Positions 24,428 to 33,431 of a stretch of 35,297 nucleotides of DNA are shown here, piece by piece. The notes under the pieces are model-generated. The model made no database searches. It was not told the DNA's origin and saw only the letters and a list, made by a program, of their open reading frames with translations. Position 1 is the stretch's first letter, and every line of letters begins with the position of its first letter. Origin of the DNA: Hylemonella sp. (GTDB taxonomy: Bacteria; Pseudomonadota; Gammaproteobacteria; Burkholderiales; Burkholderiaceae_C); NCBI GenBank assembly GCA_030695415.1, contig JAUYQZ010000010.1, forward strand, positions 1 through 35,297, given 5' to 3'. Both the position numbers and the translations under genes were made by a program.

Positions 24428-25390
24428 ATGCGCAAGACCCTCGCCCTCCTCGCCGCCGGCCTGCTGCTGGCCGGCGCCGCCGCCGCCCAGACCTTCCCCT
24501 CCAAACCGGTGCGCATCGTGATCGGTTTCCCGGCGGGTGGGCCGCTGGACCAGCATGCCCGCCTGCTGAGCGAACGCCTGCAGGCCGTGCTGGGCCAGCC
24601 CGTGCTGATTGATTACAAGTCCGGCGCCGGCGGCACCGTGGGCGCGCAGGAGGTGATGAAGTCCACGCCCGACGGCCACACCCTGCTGCTGGCCAACACG
24701 GGCACCATGGTGATCAACCCGGCGCTCTACAGCAAGCTGCCCTACGCCACGCTGCGCGACTTCGTACCCATTGCCCGCACCGCCATGCAACCCCTGGCCC
24801 TGCTGGTCAACCCGCAGGTGCCCGTGAAGACCCTCAAGGAGTTCATGGACTACACCCGTGCGCGGCCCGGCCAGATCAACTACGGTTCGGCCGGCAACGG
24901 CGGCATCAGCCATCTGGTGCCCGAGATGTTCAAGACCGCCACGGGCCTCTTCATGGTGCACATCCCCTACCGCGGCAGCGCCCCGGCCTTCACCGACCTG
25001 ATGGCCGGCCAGGTGCAGTTCATGGCCGAGTCGATTCCCCAGGCCGCGGCCTATCACAAGCAGGGCAAGGTGCGCGCCCTGGCCGTGACCAGCCGCGAAC
25101 GCAACCCGGCCCTGCCGGACATTCCGACCGTCATCGAGAGCGGCCTCAAGGGCTTCGAGGTCGTGGGCTTCTACGGTTTCCTGGTGCCGGCCGGCACGCC
25201 CAAAGAGGTGGTGGCCAAACTCAGCGACGCCTTTCGCCAGGTGCTGAGCCAGCCCGAACTGCGCAACCGCATGATCAGCCAGGGCGCCGATCCGGCCTTC
25301 CTCGGTGCCGAGGACTTCGCCAAGTTCCTCGCCGCCGAGATGCCGCGCTGGGCCGAGGCGGTGCAGAAGTCCGGCGCCAAGCTGGATTGA
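24428..25390 (+). CDS. Bug/TctC-family periplasmic substrate-binding protein
   Basis: A 320-aa exported receptor of the tripartite tricarboxylate transporter type, binding carboxylates. Signal peptide about 1-20 (MRKTLALLAAGLLLAGAAAA, cut before QTFPSKPVRIV). Family motifs are FPAGGPLDQHARLL, GAGGTVGAQEVMKS, the PDGHTLL loop, YGSAGNGGISHL and IPYRGSAPAFTDLMAGQVQFM. No tctA or tctB membrane genes are adjacent, which is common for Bug receptors in Burkholderiales. The next small gene starts 4 bases after the stop. The ligand cannot be read from the sequence. Confidence 0.93.
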   Translation: MRKTLALLAAGLLLAGAAAAQTFPSKPVRIVIGFPAGGPLDQHARLLSERLQAVLGQPVLIDYKSGAGGTVGAQEVMKSTPDGHTLLLANTGTMVINPALYSKLPYATLRDFVPIARTAMQPLALLVNPQVPVKTLKEFMDYTRARPGQINYGSAGNGGISHLVPEMFKTATGLFMVHIPYRGSAPAFTDLMAGQVQFMAESIPQAAAYHKQGKVRALAVTSRERNPALPDIPTVIESGLKGFEVVGFYGFLVPAGTPKEVVAKLSDAFRQVLSQPELRNRMISQGADPAFLGAEDFAKFLAAEMPRWAEAVQKSGAKLD

Positions 25391-25394
25391 GCCC

Positions 25395-25667
25395 ATGAGC
25401 CATACGCTGCTCGCCCCCTTGCAGACCGGGCTCGATGCGCTGCGCTGCGGCAAGAGCACGCCCGCAGCCTTCAGCCAGATGGCACGCGCCCAGGGCGAGC
25501 TGCTTGCCGCCCTGCCACCGCGCTATGGCGAAGTGCTGCTGGGCCTGCTGGACCGGCTCGAATCGAGCGCCCTGTTTGCCGAGGAAAGCTGCTCCTTCAG
25601 CCAGCAGGCCTTGCTGGACAACCTGCAGCTCTGGCTGGACAAGACTGCCCAGCAATTGCCGTCTTGA
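25395..25667 (+). CDS. Small helical protein of unknown function
   Basis: A 90-aa protein with no signal or membrane segment and no motif I recognise. It appears all helical: LAPLQTGLDALRCGKS, then AAFSQMARAQGELLAALPPRYGEVLLGLLDRLESSALF, ending in QQALLDNLQLWLDKTAQQL. It lies 4 bases after the Bug receptor stop, so it is probably co-transcribed, though no functional tie is evident. Codon use fits a real gene. Confidence 0.65.
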   Translation: MSHTLLAPLQTGLDALRCGKSTPAAFSQMARAQGELLAALPPRYGEVLLGLLDRLESSALFAEESCSFSQQALLDNLQLWLDKTAQQLPS

Positions 25668-25746
25668 AGCACCGTGCCGCCCACGGGTAAACCCGCGAAC
25701 GGGCACGAGGGCACAAACCCCGGGTACAGACCGGTCAGAAATCCCG

Positions 25747-25752
25747 TATAAA
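25747..25752 (+). promoter_or_regulatory. Possible -10 element for the molybdenum hydroxylase-sox operon
   Basis: TATAAA at 25747-25752 is AT-rich in a GC-rich setting and lies about 80 bases before the first gene of the operon. No good -35 box is found at the usual distance (GTACAG at 25724-25729), so this is weak. Confidence 0.3.
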
Positions 25753-25829
25753 AGTGCTCATGGAGCGGCATCACCCGCCCATGCAGCATGCGAGCGTCTT
25801 GCGTGCCTAACGAAACGAGGAGACACACG

Positions 25830-26330
25830 ATGGCGAAACTCAACGTCAACGGCAAGGACCGCGAATTCCAGGCCGCGCCGGACACCCCGCTGCTATGGGT
25901 GCTGCGCGAGCAGCTCGATCTCACCGGCACCAAATACGGTTGTGGCGTGGCCCAGTGTGGCGCCTGCACCGTGCACATCGACGGCAACGCCGTACGCAGC
26001 TGCGTGATGCCGGCGCGCTCTGTCAAGGACAGCCAGAAGGTGGTCACCATCGAGGGCCTGTCGCGCAACGGCACCCATCCGGTGCAACGCGCCTGGCAGG
26101 CGCTGGATGTGCCGCAGTGCGGCTTCTGCCAGAGCGGCATGATCATGGCCGTGTCCGCACTGCTCAAGACCAAGCCCAACCCGAGCGATGCCGAGATCGA
26201 CGCGGCCGTCACCAACATCTGCCGCTGCGGCACCTACAACCGCGTGCGCGCGGCCATCAAGGTCGTCGTGCAGGGCAGCACCCGCAAAGCGGAAATGAAC
26301 ATCCAGCACAGCGAAGGGAGCACGACATGA
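25830..26330 (+). CDS. [2Fe-2S] subunit of IorAB-like molybdenum hydroxylase
   Basis: A 166-aa iron-sulfur subunit of the xanthine-oxidase family. The plant-type cluster reads [17 protein letters not shown] (about residues 37-53) with the fourth Cys in RSCVMP; the second cluster has [10 protein letters not shown] and [10 protein letters not shown]. These variants (CQSG, CRCGTY) are those of isoquinoline oxidoreductase/aldehyde dehydrogenase small subunits exported together with a Tat-carrying partner. It has no signal of its own. GAGGAG stands before the ATG at 25830. Its stop overlaps the start of the large subunit (ATGA). It opens the operon that continues into soxXYZA. Confidence 0.92.
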   Translation: MAKLNVNGKDREFQAAPDTPLLWVLREQLDLTGTKYGCGVAQCGACTVHIDGNAVRSCVMPARSVKDSQKVVTIEGLSRNGTHPVQRAWQALDVPQCGFCQSGMIMAVSALLKTKPNPSDAEIDAAVTNICRCGTYNRVRAAIKVVVQGSTRKAEMNIQHSEGSTT

Positions 26331-28513
26331 ACCACCCCGTCCTGAACCCCGAGCTCTCGCGCCGCGGCTTTCTTGCCACGACGAGCGCCGCCGCCGGCGG
26401 CCTGATGGTGAGCTTCCATGTGCCGATGGCACAGGCCGCGGGCACCCCGCCGGAGATCAACGCCTGGGTCGTGATCAAGCCCGATGACACGGTGGTGATC
26501 CGCATCGCCCGCTCCGAGATGGGCCAGGGCACCATGACCGGCCTGGCCCAGCTGGTGGCCGAAGAGCTGGAATGCAGCTGGGCACGCGTCACCACCGAGT
26601 ACCCGACGCCGGGCCAGAACCTGGCGCGCAAGCGAGTCTGGGGCGACATGTCCACGGGCGGCAGCCGCGGCATCCGCACCTCGCACGACTATGTGCGCAA
26701 GGGCGGCGCCATCGCCCGCGTGATGCTGGTGCAGGCGGCCGCCAACGCCTGGGGCGTGCCGGCGGCCGAATGCACGGTGCAAGCCGGCGTGATCACCCAT
26801 GGTCCCTCGGGTCGCAAGACCATCTACGGGCGCGTCGCCGCCGCCGCGGGCCAGCTCGCGCCGCCCGATCCGGCGAGCGTGCCGCTGAAGGACCCGAAGG
26901 ACTGGAAGATCATCGGCCAGCGCATGGCCCGACTGGACACCTTCAAGAAGACCACGGGTGCGCAGGACTACGGCAGCGACCTCTCGCTGCCCGGCATGCT
27001 CACCGCCGCCATCAAGGACTGCCCGGTCTTCGGTGGCAAGGTCAAGAGCTTCAACGCCGCTGCCGTCATGAAACGCCAGGGCGTGAAAAAGGTGGTGCAG
27101 GTCAGCCCCAGCGCCGTGGCGGTGGTGGCCACTACCTGGTGGGCCGCCAAGACCGCGCTGGACGCACTGCCCATTGAATGGGACCTGGGCCCCAACGCGG
27201 CGGTCTCGCAGGCCGATATTGCCGCCATGCTCAAGACCGGGCTCGACACCTCCGTGGCCGCCACCTCGGTGGGCAACAGCAACGGAGATGCGGCGGGCGC
27301 CATCGCCGGTGCGGCGCGCAAGATCGAGGCGGTCTACGGTTACCCCTACCAGAACCACGCCACCATGGAGCCCATGAACGCCACGGCGCGCTGGACGCCC
27401 GAGCGCTGCGAGGTCTGGGCACCCACGCAAAACGGCGAGGCGGCGCTGGCCGCCACGGCCGAGGCCGCGGGCCTGCCGCCGGCCCAGTGCGAGGTCTACA
27501 AGCAGTACCTGGGCGGCGGCTTCGGGCGGCGCGGGCGCAGCGACTACATCACCCAGGCCGTGCAACTGGCCAAGTCCATGCCGGGCACACCGATCAAGCT
27601 GCTCTGGTCGCGCGAGGAGGACATGCAGCACTGTTTCTACCACCCGATCACGCAGTGCAAACTCACGGCGGGCTTGGACGCGCAGGGCAACATCAGCGGC
27701 CTGCACATGCGCATCTCGGGCCAGTCCATCCTGGCCACGGTGGCGCCGCAGGCCATGCGCGACGGCAAGGACATGGTGGTCTACCAGGGTCTGAGCCCGT
27801 CCGGCCCCGAAGCCGCCATCGGCTACACCTTCCCCAACCTGCTGATCGACCACGCCATGCGCAACCCGCATGTGCCGGCCGGCTTCTGGCGCGGGGTGAA
27901 CCTGAACCAGAACGCGGTCTACCTGGAGTGCTTCCTCGACGAAGTCGCGCACGCCACCGGCCAGGATCCGCTGGCCCTGCGCCGCAAGCTCATGGACAAG
28001 CACCCCAAGCACCTGGCCGTGCTCAATGCCGTGGCCGAGCGCGTGGGCTGGGACAAGCCGGCTCCGGCCGGTGTGTTCCGCGGTCTGGCGCAGACCATGG
28101 GTTTTGGCAGCTATGTGGCCGCCTGCGCCGAGGTCTCGGTCAGCGCCGAGGGCAAGCTCAAGATCCACCGCATCGTGGCGGCCACCGACTGCGGCTACGC
28201 GGTCAATCCGCAGCAGATCGAGGCCCAGGTGGAAGGCTCCTTCGTCTACGGTCTGTCGGCGGCCCTGTATGGCGAGATCACCGTCAAGGACGGCGCGGTG
28301 GAGCAGAAGAACTTCGACACCTACCCCGTCATGCGGCTGGCCGACATGCCGCCGGTGGAAACCATCGTGCTGCCCTCGGGCGGCTTCTGGGGTGGCGTGG
28401 GCGAGCCCACCATTGCGGTGGCGGCGCCCGCCGTGCTCAACGCCATCTTTGCCGCCACCGGCAAGCGCATCCGCGAATTGCCGCTCAAGAACCAGGACCT
28501 GCGGCGGGCATGA
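26327..28513 (+). CDS. Tat-exported xanthine dehydrogenase-family molybdopterin subunit (IorB-like)
   Basis: A 728-aa large subunit that hydroxylates or oxidises a substrate at a mono-oxo molybdenum centre. The Tat signal is [21 protein letters not shown] (about residues 10-30), so the enzyme is periplasmic. Family motifs: [62 protein letters not shown] and the active-site glutamate in [13 protein letters not shown] near the end. Such enzymes usually hand electrons to a multihaem cytochrome encoded next door; here the next gene is the monohaem cytochrome SoxX, overlapping by ATGA. Substrate unknown: an aldehyde or N-heterocycle is usual for the family. Confidence 0.92.
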   Translation: MNHPVLNPELSRRGFLATTSAAAGGLMVSFHVPMAQAAGTPPEINAWVVIKPDDTVVIRIARSEMGQGTMTGLAQLVAEELECSWARVTTEYPTPGQNLARKRVWGDMSTGGSRGIRTSHDYVRKGGAIARVMLVQAAANAWGVPAAECTVQAGVITHGPSGRKTIYGRVAAAAGQLAPPDPASVPLKDPKDWKIIGQRMARLDTFKKTTGAQDYGSDLSLPGMLTAAIKDCPVFGGKVKSFNAAAVMKRQGVKKVVQVSPSAVAVVATTWWAAKTALDALPIEWDLGPNAAVSQADIAAMLKTGLDTSVAATSVGNSNGDAAGAIAGAARKIEAVYGYPYQNHATMEPMNATARWTPERCEVWAPTQNGEAALAATAEAAGLPPAQCEVYKQYLGGGFGRRGRSDYITQAVQLAKSMPGTPIKLLWSREEDMQHCFYHPITQCKLTAGLDAQGNISGLHMRISGQSILATVAPQAMRDGKDMVVYQGLSPSGPEAAIGYTFPNLLIDHAMRNPHVPAGFWRGVNLNQNAVYLECFLDEVAHATGQDPLALRRKLMDKHPKHLAVLNAVAERVGWDKPAPAGVFRGLAQTMGFGSYVAACAEVSVSAEGKLKIHRIVAATDCGYAVNPQQIEAQVEGSFVYGLSAALYGEITVKDGAVEQKNFDTYPVMRLADMPPVETIVLPSGGFWGGVGEPTIAVAAPAVLNAIFAATGKRIRELPLKNQDLRRA

Positions 28514-28932
28514 GGGCGCTGATCGCCGCCGCGCTGATCGCCCTGCCCCTCGCGGGCGGGGCCAGCAGTGTGGTGGGCGATGGCATTCCGACGGCGCTGG
28601 AAGGCCTGGCGGGCGACGCCACGCGCGGGCGCGTCATCGTCGCCAGCCGGCAGACCGGCCTGTGCCTGCTGTGCCACGGCGGACCGATCCCCGAGGAACG
28701 CTTCCAGGGCAATCTGGCGCCCGATCTGGCGGGCGCCGGCCAGCGCTGGACCACGGCCCAGCTGCGCCTGCGACTGGTGGACCCGCGCCGCCTCAACCCC
28801 GAGAGCATCATGCCGGCCTACTACCGCACGCAAGGCCTGACCCGCGTGGGCCGCAGCTGGGAAGGCAAGCCCATCCTCGACGCGCAACAGCTTGAGGACG
28901 TGGTCGCCTACCTGGCCACCTTGCGCGACTGA
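28510..28932 (+). CDS. soxX: Monohaem cytochrome c SoxX
   Basis: A 140-aa exported c-type cytochrome, the small partner of SoxA. Signal peptide about 1-18. One haem site CLLCH is at about residue 52-56; the axial Met is in ESIMPAYY. The block GNLAPDLAGAG...RWTTAQLRLRLVDPRRLNPESIMP, followed by GKPILDAQQLEDVVAYLATLR, is strongly SoxX-like. In thiosulfate oxidation SoxAX joins thiosulfate to the SoxY cysteine. The start overlaps the stop of the molybdenum subunit by ATGA, so production of the two is coupled. soxY begins 3 bases after the stop. Confidence 0.9.
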   Translation: MRALIAAALIALPLAGGASSVVGDGIPTALEGLAGDATRGRVIVASRQTGLCLLCHGGPIPEERFQGNLAPDLAGAGQRWTTAQLRLRLVDPRRLNPESIMPAYYRTQGLTRVGRSWEGKPILDAQQLEDVVAYLATLRD

Positions 28933-28935
28933 GAC

Positions 28936-29484
28936 ATGAACCCTGCATCTATGAAGACGGCTACCCCTTGCGTTCGGGCTGAGCTTGTCGAAGCCCTGCC
29001 CTTCGACAAGCTCAGGGCGAACGCATGGGTGGGCCCCAGCGCCATCTCCCGCCGCCAGTTGCTGTACGCCAGTGCCGGCCTGAGCGGCTGGCTGCTGATA
29101 CGACCAGCGCATGCCGATCAGCTGGACGAGGCGATCCGCGCCTGGACCGGCGGCGCGCCGGTGCAGACCGGGCGTGTGACGCTGGACATCGCGCCCCTGG
29201 TGGACAACGGCAACACCGTGCCCATCAGTGTGAGCGTGGACAGCCCGATGACCGCGGCCGACCACGTGGTGGCCATCGCCGTCTTCAACCAGCGCAACCC
29301 GCAAGCCGACGTGGTGCGTTTCACACTGGGCCCGCGCGCCGGCCGTGCCAGCGTGGCCACGCGCATGCGCCTGGCCACCACGCAGAAGCTGAGCGCCATC
29401 GCGCGCCTCAGTGACGGCAGCTACTGGCAGCACACGCTGGAAGTCATCGTCACGCTGGCAGCCTGCCTGGAGGAGCCGGAATGA
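28936..29484 (+). CDS. soxY: SoxY-like sulfur carrier protein with altered C-terminal tail
   Basis: Periplasmic carrier that, in the canonical pathway, holds sulfur intermediates on a C-terminal cysteine. The protein is 182 aa. Tat-type signal ISRRQLLYASAGLSGWLLI at about 38-56, then the SoxY domain with LVDNGNTVPISVSVDSPM and VVAIAVFNQRNPQADVV. The carrier tail is normally GGCGG at the very end; here it reads TLAACLEEPE with Cys177 five residues from the end and no flanking glycines. Residues about 13-30 are encoded by a REP palindrome, so the ATG at 28936 may be too early; a GTG at about 29029 just after the repeat is an alternative. The stop overlaps soxZ (ATGA). Confidence 0.83.
   Translation: MNPASMKTATPCVRAELVEALPFDKLRANAWVGPSAISRRQLLYASAGLSGWLLIRPAHADQLDEAIRAWTGGAPVQTGRVTLDIAPLVDNGNTVPISVSVDSPMTAADHVVAIAVFNQRNPQADVVRFTLGPRAGRASVATRMRLATTQKLSAIARLSDGSYWQHTLEVIVTLAACLEEPE
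28971..29023. repeat. REP-type palindrome at the 5' end of soxY
   Basis: CGTTCGGGCTGAGCTTGTCG starts the left arm and CTTCGACAAGCTCAGGG starts the right; the 23-base arms (28971-28993, 29001-29023) pair at 21 positions around a 7-base loop. This is a widespread proteobacterial REP sequence whose translation, VRAELVEALPFDKLRANA, is a common contaminant of annotated proteins. It lies between soxX and the soxY signal peptide. Confidence 0.9.
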
Positions 29485-29804
29485 GTGTGCGCACCCTGAT
29501 CAAGGCCCCGCGCACCGCGCGCCGCGGCGAAGTCATCGAGATCAGCACCATCATCGGCCACCCGATGGAGTCGGGCTTCCGGCCCGGTGCCGATGGCCGG
29601 CGACTGCCGCGCAACATCATCGAGCGCTTCAGTTGCCATTACAACGACGAGCTGGTTTTCAGCGCGGAGCTCTCGGCGGCCATCGCCGCCAATCCGCTGA
29701 TCGCCTTTCACACCGTGGCCACGGCCAGCGGCACGCTGCGCTTCAGCTGGGAAGGCGAGCAGGGTTTCCGTCACAGCGAGAGCGTGACGATCAGCGTCGC
29801 ATGA
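29481..29804 (+). CDS. soxZ: SoxZ, partner of the SoxY carrier
   Basis: A 107-aa beta-sandwich protein of usual length for SoxZ, which forms the SoxYZ heterodimer in the periplasm. It has no signal and would be exported bound to SoxY. RGEVIEISTIIGHPMESGF near the N-terminus, NIIERFSCHYND, and the C-terminal FSWEGEQGFRHSESVTI are diagnostic. It overlaps soxY and soxA by ATGA on both sides. Confidence 0.93.
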   Translation: MSVRTLIKAPRTARRGEVIEISTIIGHPMESGFRPGADGRRLPRNIIERFSCHYNDELVFSAELSAAIAANPLIAFHTVATASGTLRFSWEGEQGFRHSESVTISVA

Positions 29805-30631
29805 GCGTCGCCCGGCCGTCCGCAGACGCCCGCACCGCAGCCCGCCAGGCCGAAGGCACGCCCATCGGGTGGCGCTGCAGCGTCCTGCTGGCGCTGTGGC
29901 TGCCGGCTTTCCTGCACGCGCAGATCCCCGAGGCACAGCGCCGCTCCGACTTCGAGTACATGGGCGCGGCCGTGCAGGCCATGCAGCGCGACGATACGCG
30001 CAACCCGGCCATGCTGTGGGTCCAGCAGGGCGCGCAGTTGTGGGAGCAAGCCGCAGGCGCCAGCGGCAAGTCCTGCGCCAGCTGCCACGCTGAAGTCGCG
30101 AGCCTGCGCGGCGTGGCGGCACGCTACCCGGCCTTCGACACCCTCACTCAGGGCCCCATCAACCTGGCGCAGCGCATCAACCGCTGCCGGCAGTCGCAAC
30201 AGCAGGCCGCCGCCTGGAAACCGGAGAGCGAGGAGCTGCTGGCCCTGGAAAGCCTGGTCGCGCTGCAGTCGCGCGGCCTGCCGCTCGCACCGCCCGCGGA
30301 CCCGCGGCTGCAGCCCCACGTCGAGCGCGGGCGCCAGCTCTATGCGCAACGACTGGGGCAACTCGACCTCTCCTGCGCACAGTGCCATGACCAGCGCTGG
30401 GGCCAGCGCCTGGGTGGCACGACCATCCCGCAGGGCCACCCCACCAGCTACCCGCAATACCGCCTCGAATGGCAGGGCATGGGCTCCTTGCAGCGTCGCC
30501 TGCGCAACTGCCTGAGCGGCGTGCGCGCCCAGCCCTGGCCGCTGGGTGCGACCGAGCTGGTGGACCTGGAACTATTCCTCAAAAAGCGCGCAAGCGGCCT
30601 GCTTCTGGAGGCTCCCGGGGTCAGACCCTGA
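29801..30631 (+). CDS. soxA: Dihaem cytochrome c SoxA
   Basis: A 276-aa exported cytochrome, the catalytic partner of SoxX. Signal-like segment at about 24-41 (WRCSVLLALWLPAFLHA) after an unusually long polar N-terminus. Two haem sites are visible, CASCH (about 92-96) and CAQCH (about 191-195), so this is the dihaem type. The persulfide-forming cysteine is in RLRNCLSGVRAQPW, and LVDLELFLKKRASGLLLEAPGVRP closes the protein as in other SoxA. It starts at the ATGA overlap with soxZ. soxB and soxCD are not in the window. Confidence 0.92.
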   Translation: MSVARPSADARTAARQAEGTPIGWRCSVLLALWLPAFLHAQIPEAQRRSDFEYMGAAVQAMQRDDTRNPAMLWVQQGAQLWEQAAGASGKSCASCHAEVASLRGVAARYPAFDTLTQGPINLAQRINRCRQSQQQAAAWKPESEELLALESLVALQSRGLPLAPPADPRLQPHVERGRQLYAQRLGQLDLSCAQCHDQRWGQRLGGTTIPQGHPTSYPQYRLEWQGMGSLQRRLRNCLSGVRAQPWPLGATELVDLELFLKKRASGLLLEAPGVRP

Positions 30632-30665
30632 GGGCCGGTCGACGAAATCGCGGTATATATTAGGT

Positions 30666-33431
30666 ATGCGCCTGCAGCGATTGCCGCGATCCAGCCTCAA
30701 GACCCGTGTGGTGCTGTCCGTCGCCCTGCTTTTCGTGGGCTTCGCCAGTCTGCTGACGTGGCTGGCGCTGCGCCATTTCGACCAGAGTTTCCGCCAGAAC
30801 CTCTTCCAGCAGCAGTACCTTCTGGCCAGCAGCCTGGCGCGTTCCATCGACGACAAACTGCAGCTGAGCCAGGACCTGTTGAGCGCCACGGTCCGCCGCC
30901 TGCCACTGCAGGCCCTGGTCAACGCAGAGCTGGCGCAGCAGTTCCTGGACCGCGAGGCCGCGCTCCAGACGATCTTCACCAATGGCCTGCAACTGCTCTC
31001 GGCGGATGGCATCGTCATCGCCGAGTCGCCATATCTGCCCGGGCGACGCGGAAGCGACCTGTCGGGCCAGGAGGTCTTCAAGGTCGTCAGCGACACGCGC
31101 GCGCCCTACCTCTCCAAGCCCTTCGCCTCGCCCCGGGCCCAGGGCCGGTCGGCCATCGTCCTCAGCATCCCGATCCTCGATCGCGACGCCCGGATGGTTG
31201 GCCGGCTGCACGGTGGTATCGAACTGGAACGCAACAACCTGCTGTCCGGCCTGAACGAGATCAGGCTCGGTGCTACCGGGTATGTCTCCCTGTTCACCGA
31301 AGACCGCATCTTCATCGCCAACCGCAATCCGCAACGCATCCTCAAACCCATCGTCCAGCCGGGACTCAATCTACTGGTGGACCGCGCGGTAGCGGGCTTC
31401 GAAGGCAGCGACACGACCACCACCTCGCGTGGCGTCGAGGTGGTCAGCAGCTTCAAGCGCTTGCGCGCCGCGCCCTGGATCCTCAGCGTCAACTTGCCGC
31501 TGCAGGAGGCCTCGGAACCTCTCCAGGAAGCGCGCATCTTTCTGCTGCTGGCGGTCATCGGCAGCACCCTGCTGGTGGTGGGCCTGATCTGGCTGGTGAT
31601 GCGTCAGGCACTGCACGCCCTGGACACACTGACGCAGCATGTACGCACCTTGCCGCGCAAGCAGGGTTCGGCACGCCGGCTGGCACTGGACAGCAACGAT
31701 GAAATCGGCACCCTGGTGGATGCCTTCAACACCCTGATCGAGACCGAGGACCAGCAACAGCGGCATGTACGGGAGAGCGAAGCGCGCTTTCGCAGCCTGG
31801 CCGAGCTGTCCACCGACTGGTACTGGGAGCAGGACACCAGCTTTCGCTTCACGCTGATGTCGCAGGGCCTGGGCAAGACCGGCGTGACCGCCAACGTGGG
31901 CAAGGCGCGCTGGGAACTGCCCATCGTGGGCGTCACGCCGCAGCAATGGGTCGAGCACCGCGCCGTGCTTGATCGGCACGAACCCTTCCGCGATTTCGTC
32001 TACCAGGTGCGGACCGACAAGGGCGAACTGCGTACCTTTGCCATCAGCGGCGTGCCCATGTTCGACGCGCAGGGGGTCTTCACCGGCTACCGCGGCATCG
32101 GCTCGGACATCACCGACCGCAAAACCGCCGAGCAACGCATCGAGTACCTGGCGTACCACGATGCGCTGACCGGCCTGCCCAACCGCCTGCTCGTGGAGGA
32201 CCGTTTCTCCCAGGCCCTGGCAACGGCCGAACGCAGGCGCGAGAAGGTGGCCCTGGTCTATCTGGACCTGGACAACTTCAAGTCCATCAACGACACGTTG
32301 GGCCATGCCGCCGGCGACGAATTCCTCAAGGAGGTGGCGCGTCGCCTGCGCAGCTGCGTGCGGGATGGCGACACCATCAGTCGCCAGGGCGGGGACGAAT
32401 TCCTGATCGTGCTGGGCGAACTGCCGGACACCGAGGTCGTGTCAGCCATCGTCCTCAAGATCATGGAGCAACTTCAGAAGCCGCTGCAGCTCGCCAGCCA
32501 GGAGATCTCGGCCTCGGCGTCGATCGGGGTGGCCATCAGCCCGGACGACGGGCGCGACTTCGAAACCCTGCGCAAGAAGGCCGACGTGGCCATGTACCAG
32601 TCCAAGGCCTCGGGCCGCAACGCCTACCATTTCTTCGACCCCACCATGGACGCCGAAGCCGGCGAACACCTGCTCATGCGCAACGGCCTGCGCCGCGCGC
32701 TAGAGCGCCAGGAGTTCGTGCTGCACTACCAGACCCAGCACGACCTGACCGAAGGCACGCTGACCGGCCTGGAGGCCTTGATCCGCTGGCAGCACCCCGA
32801 GCTTGGCCTGATCGCGCCGGGGCGCTTCATCGGCGTGGCCGAGGAGAGCGGCCTGATCGTCCCCATGGGCGACTGGGTGCTGCAGCACGCCTGCTGGCAG
32901 GCCATGCAATGGCAGCGCGCCGGGTTCCAGGCGATCCCCGTGTCCGTCAACCTCTCGGCCATGCAGTTCAAGCGCGGCGACGTCGAGGCCTCGGTGGAGC
33001 GCGCGCTCCAGGCTTCGGGGCTGGCACCGGAGCTGCTGGTGCTGGAACTGACCGAGTCCATCCTGATCCAGAATGTGGAGAGCGTCCTGGGCAGCGTGCG
33101 CCGGCTCAAGCAACTGGGCGTGAAGCTGGCCATCGACGACTTCGGCACCGGCTACTCCAGCCTGTCCTATCTCAAGCGGCTGGACATCGATACGCTCAAG
33201 ATCGACCAGAGCTTCGTGCGCGACCTGGCTCGCGACCCCGACGACGAGGCCATCGTGCGGGCCATCATCCAGATGGCACGCAGCCTGAAGCTCAAGACCG
33301 TCGCCGAAGGTGTGGAGACCGTGGACCTTCGCTTTCGCCTGCAGAGCTTCGGCTGCGATGAGGCCCAGGGCTACCTGTACTCGCGGCCCCTGCCCGCCGC
33401 CGAGATCGAGCGCCGGCTCACAAAAGCCTAG
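30666..33431 (+). CDS. Membrane-bound sensor with PAS, GGDEF and EAL domains
   Basis: A 921-aa cyclic-di-GMP enzyme. Membrane helix about 15-35, a periplasmic dCache-like sensor to about 288 ([36 protein letters not shown]), a second helix about 290-312, HAMP, then PAS (about 375-490). The diguanylate cyclase has GGDEF at 575-579 and an inhibitory I-site RDGD at 566-569, correctly five residues upstream. The EAL phosphodiesterase is complete: EAL 703-705, [34 protein letters not shown]. Both activities could therefore be real. The ATG at 30666 has no ribosome site and lies 4 bases after a TATATT, so the message may be nearly leaderless. Confidence 0.92.
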   Translation: MRLQRLPRSSLKTRVVLSVALLFVGFASLLTWLALRHFDQSFRQNLFQQQYLLASSLARSIDDKLQLSQDLLSATVRRLPLQALVNAELAQQFLDREAALQTIFTNGLQLLSADGIVIAESPYLPGRRGSDLSGQEVFKVVSDTRAPYLSKPFASPRAQGRSAIVLSIPILDRDARMVGRLHGGIELERNNLLSGLNEIRLGATGYVSLFTEDRIFIANRNPQRILKPIVQPGLNLLVDRAVAGFEGSDTTTTSRGVEVVSSFKRLRAAPWILSVNLPLQEASEPLQEARIFLLLAVIGSTLLVVGLIWLVMRQALHALDTLTQHVRTLPRKQGSARRLALDSNDEIGTLVDAFNTLIETEDQQQRHVRESEARFRSLAELSTDWYWEQDTSFRFTLMSQGLGKTGVTANVGKARWELPIVGVTPQQWVEHRAVLDRHEPFRDFVYQVRTDKGELRTFAISGVPMFDAQGVFTGYRGIGSDITDRKTAEQRIEYLAYHDALTGLPNRLLVEDRFSQALATAERRREKVALVYLDLDNFKSINDTLGHAAGDEFLKEVARRLRSCVRDGDTISRQGGDEFLIVLGELPDTEVVSAIVLKIMEQLQKPLQLASQEISASASIGVAISPDDGRDFETLRKKADVAMYQSKASGRNAYHFFDPTMDAEAGEHLLMRNGLRRALERQEFVLHYQTQHDLTEGTLTGLEALIRWQHPELGLIAPGRFIGVAEESGLIVPMGDWVLQHACWQAMQWQRAGFQAIPVSVNLSAMQFKRGDVEASVERALQASGLAPELLVLELTESILIQNVESVLGSVRRLKQLGVKLAIDDFGTGYSSLSYLKRLDIDTLKIDQSFVRDLARDPDDEAIVRAIIQMARSLKLKTVAEGVETVDLRFRLQSFGCDEAQGYLYSRPLPAAEIERRLTKA

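Noticed and set aside
26234..28168. 644-codon minus-strand frame opposite the molybdenum hydroxylase
   Set aside because: No domain, codon pattern mirrors the real gene, and the plus-strand protein is clearly a xanthine-dehydrogenase-family subunit.
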